Below are positions 56,237 through 64,000 of a stretch of DNA of 64,000 bases, piece by piece (position 1 is the first letter of the stretch; every line of letters begins with the position of its first letter). The stretch spans positions 18,893,217-18,957,216 of the forward strand of contig OZ020246.1 in the NCBI GenBank assembly GCA_963971285.1, given 5' to 3'. Made by a program: the position numbers and the translations under genes. The stretch comes from Astropecten irregularis (lineage: Eukaryota > Echinodermata > Asteroidea > Paxillosida > Astropectinidae). The notes beneath the pieces are model-generated. The model made no database searches. It worked only from the letters and a program-made list of their open reading frames with translations, and had not been told where the DNA came from.

Positions 56237-59200
56237 ATGGCACCAATCGATATAACCATATTGAAGGTAAGTTTGATCCCCCCCCCCCATCCCCCAAATG
56301 TTTTAACATGGAAATTAAATTTCCGAAAAGAATGGACGAACCACTAACTAATAATATCCCTGAAGTTAAAGGTTCCTGAATATTGTTTCATGCTAAAGGT
56401 ATGATTTGAAGTCTTTTGGAATGGTCAATGGAAAGCTTTGAACTTTCCAGGCCTTTTGAAATTAGCAATGTAAGAATGCACCATGTTTTTGAACGCAAGA
56501 GGGTGCTGTTAGGTACAAATTTATTTACTTTCTGGGGGTATGGTCCGATTAATTGTCAATTGAGCCTTTTGGGATACGATAGAAGTGTATATTGTTACTA
56601 CGACATGTATGAGTTGTATTCTGACACAGCGGTACACAACAACAACGCATTGTCAAATGACCCCCGGAATCTATTTCTGCTGCCTAATGCAATGCAATGT
56701 AGATTTGCATCCATTGTTTATTATTTAGCCACCATGGCCACCTAATATTGATGCAATCAAACCTTGACAAAGTTTGTTTTTATCTAACGATCATAACTGG
56801 TACCTTCAAATAAGAAATGTGAGCCTTTTGTTTAACTTGCATTCAAGCTCATGCGTTGCACTTCCTTTATTGCAAACAGGTGACAGACCCAAGTCACTTT
56901 TTTGCCAGGGAGGTACCAGGCCGTAGCTCGACTGGTCAGGCCAGGCAGTTCATTCAGCTATGCCAGGACATAGATGAATATTGCAGCCAGGAGCACTTCA
57001 TCAACATGCACATGTACAACCCTAAAAAAGGAATGGTAGGTTCTTGTTAGTTTGTTTAACAAAATTCCGCCCAAAAAGCTCTTAAACTTAGAGCTGATGA
57101 ATATTATAGCAGGGACTTTCTCAGAGATTCTGGGAGGATGGAAACATCAGGGGCCGATTTCACTAACGCTTTGCGATCATCGTAAAGCCCAAATCCATCG
57201 CTAAACGGAAAATTGCTACGTGAAGTAGCAATAGATTTTCCGTTTAGCGATGGATTTGGGCTTTACGCGTTGCAAAGCGTTAGTGAAATCGGCCCCAGGC
57301 CCTCCTAGCTCTGATCATTTTGTCATACAATGGAACGCCTCTTTAACAAACATGGCAGGATCCATAGATGTATACTTTGGATTTTGTCAAAGAAATGCAG
57401 ATTCATGGGCAAAAATATCAAGGAAGATACAGCAACAATCATCTGTGAAATTTTCAGTCCCATACGGTGCCCACGTTTTGAGAAAACAGTGAAAAACGGC
57501 CACAGTACGTTTTAAATCTTTTCACCTTTATTCTTGATCTTTAAAAGATAGCACAGAACCCATTGTGCTTTTGAGTTGATATTAGTCGGTGCACATGAAA
57601 CATTTGAATATTGCATGTGACCAGTGGCTGATTTCACAAAGCACTAAGATTGATCTTAAGCTTGAATCCATCTGAATTGCTGTGGTGATATTGCCAACTC
57701 ATCTTAAGATTAATGTTAGTGTTTGGTGAAATGTAGCCCTGGGCTTTTTTTTAATAATGGACCGAACCATTTCTTGATCGTCAGATTTGTCTTGTGAAGA
57801 AAGCGGAAAGGGAACATTGGTACCGGGCCAAAGTGAACAGCATCATGCTGCGCAAAAGCCTGTCAGAGGCAAAGTAAGATATCTATTTATTTGTTTATTT
57901 ATTTTGTATTCTTTTAACAGGCTAGCTTCATCAGCAATCATTGTTCTCACTGACGGCCCTGTAATATGCATATTAATCGAAAGCATACACGAAACATACA
58001 TATGTACAGTATTGGAACCATTCAGAACTAACAAACTAAGAAACAAAGAATGTAAAACTGACAAGTAAGATGTACATTTTAAGATTACAAAGGACTAAGA
58101 AAGAATCAGAAGTCTATTTTGAATTTGATGAGTCATGTGTAGGATTCACAAAGCAATACCTATGCATAAGAAACATGTATGTCAAAAAATATAATGGCAT
58201 CTTTACAGGTTTTACAAATTAACCATACAAAACCATTAGTGATTAAGTCTTTACAAATAGGGTAGTGAAAGTTTGCCCTGGTTCTTTGCCTTGGTGCCCC
58301 TTCAAATGTTTTCATATTTTCCAATGGATTGGAAGTGTCCCTTGTAATGGAAAAGTGGCCGTTCCCCTTTCAGAACAAAATTAAACTATATATTGAACTC
58401 TTTTATTCCTCACTTTGTTGTAGCTGCTTCCTGCTGGATTACGGGGAAACAGTCAGAATCCCTATGAACAGGTGAGGTCATCATGATTTTGATAACAGGC
58501 CATAAAACATTGCTGTCAGGTCACCACGCTGTCGTCTTTGATCAAAGATAATGACAGCTGCACAACTATGTACATGTGGCCCCCAAGAAAGATGTGCTAC
58601 TTTCTTTTCAACTCCGGCAAAGGATGCCTCATTTAAATGACGGCATTTGTGCAAGGTCCATGCTTTTAGTTGCTGAATTTTTAAGAATTCATCTTTTTGT
58701 TCTCTCTTCACCCTAAGCATTTACAGTAGACTTGTTCCAAGTTCTCTAAGCATTTCATCACTTGCATCATTGCTCAGTACTAGAAGTTCAAACTTCTGGG
58801 TTTTTTTTTCTCTTTTGTGCAATGCCTAGGGTGCGTGAGATTCCTAGTCAGTTCTTGAACCTACCCTTCCAGGCCCGGGAGTACTGCCTGTACGGTCTGG
58901 TACCACTGACTCTCAAAGTCTCCTTTGATGACGACATGGCCAAAATGCTGTAAGTTCCTTGGTTAAAACGTAGATAAAACGTACTTAATACCTAACCCAC
59001 CTGGATACATACCACAGTTAACCATACATGTTGTTTTTTCCTGTGGTAAGTATGGTATCCTGCATACCACAATATACCACAGTTTGTTTCTGTAATTCTG
59101 TTGTAATAATGCGTGGTTTGTTCCCCCTGTGGAGACTCTGGTAATGTGTGGTAAGCAGTGTAGAAGTGAAAGTGTAGAGGAACTTGAGGAAATAAGAAGA

Positions 59201-62200
59201 ATACTTCTTGAAGTTTTTAGAGATTTTAGTTCATTGTTCTGGCCTGGGCGGTGTCCCGAATTGTCACATACCTTTTATGAAATTGTGCCTAGATTGAAAT
59301 AACACCATCCGTTGCTGCAATCTTTTTGGTTTTTCTACTAGGCCATCTGCGAAGTGGGACACTGCAGCCGTGGAGTACTTTGATGAGCTACTCAGAGGTA
59401 CGAATCCAATCCGTTATCAGAATCTGTCCTCTGCCATTGTATCTATATCCTAGCTTGTTCCATGGCGCTCCGACCGTGTGGATTTGCACTTTAATAAGCC
59501 TTGCCCACGACAACGGACCAGTTGGTTTGTGTGTGTTTTACAGTACAAACTATTGTATTTGACCGAGTTTGATGGAGGTAATTGACGATGATGACTGTTA
59601 GCAACCATTAAGTTTTAGCAGTCACCTGATTAAAAGGCATCCTGCAAAATTGGTCAATGCGCACAGTTTCTGTGCTAGCCGTGCAAGCGAGAAATAGCGT
59701 TACGTAGGCTATGCACACACACAACTGAATATTCATTGGTAATCCGTGACATTTTTTAAGCACAGAATTGTCTGCTTCGATAGGCACCGATTCTACACTT
59801 ATAGTAAGGAGAGCCATAAAATTGGGCCCAAATTTTCCAATGTATCTTACAGTCGGACAGTTTAAACGTCCTGTATTGTATAAATACTGAATGTAGTATT
59901 TGGCTTTTTCTTTCTGATGTATGACGTCCATTTTTTGCAGACAAGCCGGCAACCGTGGAGATTCATGGTGAAAGGGAAGACGGAGTCCTACTCGTCACGC
60001 TGTTTGTCAACGGGGACCAGAGACAGGTATTAAAACCAGAAGGATGCCTAAATGTCGCCGTTCATCTCCCCCCCCCTCTATGTTCTTGATCATAGGGTAC
60101 AAACAAACTACAGTCTCATGAGGACGGCCAGAGCATACTGGCCGGAACGTCGAGTCTCACTTCTTTAAAAGAGATTCATGGTGTACTCGCAAACCTTTTA
60201 TTCATAAAGTGCTTCTCCCATGTTGTCTTTTGATTTGGATTCTGATATTCTGCGCTTACAAAAACCTTTTTCATGGATAAGCAAGGGGTTTTCCATTCTG
60301 CACCTGTATAATTCATGTAACTAAGGATTTCTGGCATATTAGTTGATTCATCTACCTAGCTATGTGGGGTGTTACAAACCATGGCCCAAGTTGCTGGAAA
60401 GACCCACATTTTATACCAAGGGCCAATTTCATAGAGCTGCTTAAGCCCAAAATTTGCTTAAGCATGGAGAGTCTTCCATGATCAAACATGCTTAAGCAAA
60501 TTTTGGTGCCTAAGCAACTCTATGTAATAGGCCCCAGGTGGCTTTGAGCATGTCAGACTTGCTTAATTTGTCCATTGTAATAATACATGGTAGGGCTGGA
60601 TAGCTCAGTTGGTAGAGTGCCCGTACAGTATTCAGGAGGTCACCGGTTTCAATCCCGCTCCAGTCAAATTTTCTTTGTTCACCTTTCAATGACTTTAAAA
60701 TTCAGTCAGTCTCCCTTGTGATTATTGATGATTAATACATGGTTTTGTTTGATTGTATTCAGGTGAACGTGAATGAAGAATTGTTGCGATTGAACTATGC
60801 TACCAGGGTGGAAGAACCCACGACACTTACCAGTAAGTCTGGCTGCGAATTGTTTGTTTCATATCTTGTTTCCTCTGTCCTAAGTCCTCTGTCCTCGGTC
60901 TCTGGGAAAGGGATGAAAGTGCTTTAAAATTATTGCTTAATACATAATTAATGACTATAAATTTATATTTTTATGTTCGTACAATTTTAAACTGGCAATT
61001 TGAAACATGTAGATGAACTGAAATGTCCCATGTGGCAAACAGGCTGTCTATTGTATCCCAGACACTTTTCAATGATTCAACCTGATACAGGATTATTTAG
61101 TAACCCAAACAATATAAATTATGGAAAATATTGGTTTTTTTGTTGGACTGAAGTTCAATTGATTTTTGGGAGCCGTCTGTTGAAAATCAGTTGTTATCAT
61201 CATTTGTTGGTATCAAATGTTTGCAGCTGCAAGAATCAGGAAGCCAGACAGGACACTGGTAAGCAAGCCCACCTCCCCCCAGTCCAGTTCCCCAGCTCTG
61301 AGGAAACTCGAAGATGACGAGGCTGTCGGAGTCTTCGTCAGACGGAGGACCCGTAGTCATCAATCCCAGGAGGCCTCTGACTCTTCTGGATCTGAGGCCC
61401 GGGAGGATAGCAGGAGAACCACCCTGAGGGACTACCTAGGGCTGTCGCCTCAGAGACAGGTGAGTTGAAACTGTGGTGCAGTGGTGGGGATCGGTTTGCC
61501 TCGGCATCCAGATTGCTCTGGCTTTGGTTAACCCAAGATATGAGGGGTTGATTAACCTGGGGTCAAAGTTTGGGTACGTTTAGGACTAGATACTTAATGT
61601 GAGAGTTGATAAGATCACAGAGGGTATGTTCTTTTTTTGCAGGATCAGCAGACTGTCCCCTTTTCACCAGCATCCTCCGCAGGAAGAAGACAGGACGCCC
61701 CCGCACAGGGTGTGGAATTGTCCTCACCGGCAGAAAACAAGACATCGGGGAAGCTTCCATCAGTGAGGGAGGGGGCGGAATTAAAGCATTTGCCGTCCAG
61801 TAGCTTGTCCACCAGCGAGCAGGAAATGAACTCTCCCAAAGGGTCCCCCGATCAATCACAGGATGGTGAAGCCAGAGGAGCATCGGGACCAGTGACAATG
61901 TTGCCGATTCCACAAAAGCATGGACCGTCATCGTCAACCCGTGGAAAGCTGCTGGCCCATCTGCAGGCAATGAAAGAGATGAAGGCATCGGGCTCACTGA
62001 AAGACCCACGCAAACGGTCTCAAGGGCAGGCAACTTCCCAGCCCCAAGAAGGACCTGCGTGCCAGGCCAAGCTGCCGCTGCCGCTTCGGCATCAAACCTC
62101 ACCCATTAGCCGTGCCTCCTCGGTACCCAGCCCCGTCCACCTACCAACGGCCACCTCGAGACCATCATCTAAGTCCCCGTCTCCTGCAAAGCCCATGCCG

Positions 62201-63633
62201 ACCGCATCCCCAGGAGCCACCAGGCTTCCCTTTGCCGTCGACGGCCGATTCTCCCTGCTGCCTGAAGAACTGGAATCCATCTCACCCAGGAAATCTCCCA
62301 GCTTATCAAAGACACCTCAGAGTGGAAGAAGGCAAGACCAGAGGAATAACCATCCCCCAAATCACGTTTTTTTCCTCGTTTTTAATTTTATTATTCAACA
62401 AATTACAAATCACATTGAAATTCTTCATGAAAGTTTAGGATTTGAACTATTTTGTCTCACTCATGTTAATATGGATTTCCGAAGCGGCTAATATTTTTCA
62501 AGATCCCACCAACTCAACAGAGAGCCACAAACATTGTGCAACCACATACCTCCCCCTCCATTTTAAACTTGGAATTTGACAACTGTACAAACAGGGACAG
62601 CTTTTCAATCATAGCTACCGATTAAAACCATGAATTTTTCTTTGGATGGACAGGAAAACCAGACAGAGTGCCACCTCCTCAGATCCCGACTTTTACAATT
62701 CTTCGTCCGATGAGCCGACGCGTTATGTGACGCCGGTCATGACAACCGACAAGGTCGTAGGCCAAAGGTGACTGGTGTTCTCGATTGTTTGACTTTGAAA
62801 AATCGCTTGTTCAGTGGAACCTTTTCAATAAGAGTGCTGTTAATACAAGATTCTGCTTCTTACAGGGAAATTGCCAGCACCAATCCTTTGTGTTCTATCA
62901 TTTTCTTTCCTGATAGTACAAGGTTTTACAAGTTCCAAAGACCTTTATACAGGCGTGCAACTTTTCCTCGGATCAGCTGATTTCCTTTTTTGTTGTCACA
63001 CTCATGCCCATTGAAATAGAAAAAAAACACTGCACAAACTCTTGTAAAGATAGGAATTTCCTTGTTTTTTGGTCAAGTCTGAGTTGCAAGCCTGTTACTA
63101 ACGAGTTTCGGCTGTAAGTCCCTGGCTCATTTAACTTCATGCAGCGCCGGCTACTCCAGCCAAACTTGTCCCACGTCCAGAGAGTGTATTATAGCGAGAT
63201 TGCAAAGTGTCGGAGTAAAGTTTCTGAGCTGAAACCGTACTCTGTGGAGTTTAGGGTTCAAACGCTACCTCTGTTCAGATGTTCTAAATGGTTTCATCTC
63301 TTGGTAATTGACTATTAGGGACAATGCCAACATAGGTGTGGTTAACTCAGTAAGAGTGCTGGTATGGTTTTTTTCATGGTCGATGGTTCAAATCCCGCTC
63401 CAGTCAGTTTCTCTTTCGTTCACTTTTCAATGGTTTAATCTCTGTTGGTTTTGATACACAGACTCCTTAATCAGATCACTCCGGCCGGGCCTGCCGCTTC
63501 CCCAGCATCCGATTCAGACAAGCTGCTATACACACACATCAAGAAGGCTTCCAGGGTCCTCGTTCACGGTGACCGGCCCCCAAGACCCATCCTCCACACC
63601 GACCAGTCGCCCTTTCCAGATTTCATCCACAGG
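56237..63633 (+). CDS. TDRD12: Tudor domain-containing protein 12 (5' part, runs off the window)
   Basis: Twelve exons were resolved: 56237-56266 (exon opens at 56192), 56880-57035, 57785-57873, 58424-58471, 58830-58949, 59342-59397, 59941-60026, 60763-60832, 61227-61459, 61643-62331, 62654-62767 and 63462-63633. All phases agree and give 621 codons. The last exon ends in phase 0 at a donor, so the gene continues past 64000. Residues 1-218 form an extended Tudor domain: MAPIDITILKVTDPSHFFAR, EHWYRAKVNS, CFLLDYGETVRIPMNRVREI, FQAREYCLYGLVPLTLK and KWDTAAVEYFDELLR. This order matches vertebrate TDRD12 (WDNAAIQYFQNLL). A long Ser/Pro/Lys-rich linker follows (exons 9-11), then KLLYTHIKKASRVLVHG, probably leading to a helicase-like region outside the window. 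TDRD12 works with PIWI proteins in secondary piRNA production in germ cells. Intron 10 (62332-62653) starts with GC, not GT; all other introns are GT-AG. Confidence 0.9.
57150..57296 (+). mobile_element. Near-perfect hairpin, GGGGCCGATTTCA ends, in TDRD12 intron 2
   Basis: Ends GGGGCCGATTTCACTAACGC and AGTGAAATCGGCCCC. The long arms run CGTAAAGCCCAAATCCATCG into TTCCGTTTAGCGATGG with a very short loop. About 147 bp; the strongest hairpin of this type in the window. Confidence 0.82.
57360..57555 (-). mobile_element. Element A half copy in TDRD12 intron 2
   Basis: Reverse-orientation match (ATACTTTGGATTTTGTCAAA, CAGTCCCATACGGTGCCCAC) ending at the TTGATCTTTAAAAGAT core. The other half is missing. 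Confidence 0.7.
57624..57740 (+). mobile_element. Small GGCTGATTTCAC-ended foldback element
   Basis: Ends GTGGCTGATTTCACAAAGCA and GTGAAATGTAGCCC. Inner arms ACTAAGATTGATCTTAAG and CTCATCTTAAGATTAATG. 117 bp. Confidence 0.65.
60419..60535 (+). mobile_element. Short foldback element C copy in TDRD12 intron 7
   Basis: Ends GGCCAATTTCATAGAGCTGC and CTCTATGTAATAGGCCCC, only 117 bp. The core AAGTCTTCC-type sequence is reduced. Confidence 0.75.
60588..60737 (+). mobile_element. tRNA-derived SINE, copy 2, before TDRD12 exon 8
   Basis: Same head (GGGCTGGATAGCTCAGTTGG) and tail (TTCAATGACTTTAAAATTC) as copy 1. It ends about 25 bp before the exon 8 acceptor. Confidence 0.8.
62332..62653 (+). other. 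GC-AG intron in TDRD12
   Basis: The phase required by exon 11 (two carried-over bases) is met only by the junction AAG|GCAAGA at 62331/62332; I found no GT donor in the right phase near the end of exon 10. AG|GCAAG is the usual form of a GC donor. If the intron were retained, the frame stays open to a stop at 62489-62491, giving a protein that ends after the Tudor domain and linker. Confidence 0.7.
63305..63446 (+). mobile_element. tRNA-derived SINE, diverged copy 3, before TDRD12 exon 12
   Basis: The upstream GACTATTAGGGACA block, B-box end AATCCCGCTCCAGTCA and tail TTCACTTTTCAATGG match copies 1 and 2. The head is decayed. It abuts the exon 12 acceptor (AG 63460-63461). Confidence 0.65.
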
Positions 63634-64000
63634 GTGAGGAGATGCTTTGTGTTTGTGTCTAGTCAGTCAGTCCGGCCTAGCACTGGATATTAAATCCCAA
63701 AATACTGAAGATTGCCTTTCCTTGAATTTCATCGTTATCAAGGATATCAATTTGATGCGAAACCGGGTATCGATTTGCGCAAAGATTCACATAAAAACAC
63801 TATGGCTTTTCACGTCAGCATCTGATTGTCGAACAGCTGATCGTCAATCCAGTCAAAACAATTTTTTATACAATGAATAACAAATTTTGATAGAACAAAA
63901 GATTCTCGGAAAAAAGAGTCTGGGAGAAATCCACTCACGAAGATTTGCGACAACATTCCTCTATGAGAATCCAAATGGATTCACTTGGGATGCCGTGAAC

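Noticed and set aside
1-64000. CRISPR arrays, operons, phage or retroviral elements
   Set aside because: No spacer-repeat arrays, no prokaryotic gene packing, and no reverse transcriptase, integrase, capsid or LTR signals beyond one LINE 3' fragment.

Overview
This is eukaryotic DNA with spliced, intron-rich genes, long AT-rich non-coding stretches and many short inverted-repeat transposons. The gene set (a ZNFX1-type helicase, SNX16, TMEM64, TDRD12 and a CUB/LDLa membrane protein) and the repeat types (TTAA-flanked foldback elements, GGGGCCAATTTCA foldback elements, tRNA-derived SINEs) point to a marine invertebrate deuterostome. An echinoderm is most likely and a hemichordate is possible. 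The species cannot be fixed from the sequence alone. I see no retroviral, Polinton-like or prokaryotic content.

Layout. (1) About 1.7-5.1 kb, + strand: the 3' part of a CUB-LDLa-hydrophobic tail protein, four exons in matching phase. (2) 5-12.7 kb: gene-free and repeat-rich. (3) 12.98-20.19 kb, + strand: a single uninterrupted 2,405-codon ORF for a ZNFX1 homologue, directly behind a compact promoter made of two hairpin units that each carry an NRF-1 motif. (4) 20.2-30.9 kb: gene desert with transposon remnants, a LINE 3' end and one orphan exon-like segment. (5) 30.96-37.57 kb, + strand: SNX16, seven coding exons resolved. (6) 37.6-47.7 kb: SNX16 3' flank, more foldback elements, two weak exon-like segments, and probable TMEM64 3' UTR. 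(7) 53.26-47.75 kb, - strand: TMEM64, four coding exons and 367 codons. (8) 56.24-63.63 kb and beyond, + strand: the first 621 codons of TDRD12 in twelve exons. These hold the N-terminal Tudor domain and linker; any helicase part would lie outside the window. TMEM64 and TDRD12 are divergently arranged, with about 3 kb between their start codons.

Function. ZNFX1 (RNA sensing and helicase) and TDRD12 (piRNA pathway) are both known RNA-silencing or antiviral factors. SNX16 and TMEM64 are endomembrane proteins. Nothing shows that they act as one pathway, and the order looks like ordinary animal genome layout.

Most of the non-coding DNA that can be explained is non-autonomous DNA transposons: at least four TTAA-flanked families with central palindromes, a family sharing GGGG(C/T)CGATTTCA ends with unrelated hairpin cores, two hAT-like elements with 8-bp target duplications, and Tc1/mariner-like elements. 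The most unusual items are the hairpin-built ZNFX1 promoter, a 441-bp in-frame tandem duplication inside ZNFX1, a hairpin element with a tRNA-like core at 49.6 kb, a duplicated SNX16 exon start beside a transposon fragment, and a GC-AG intron in TDRD12.
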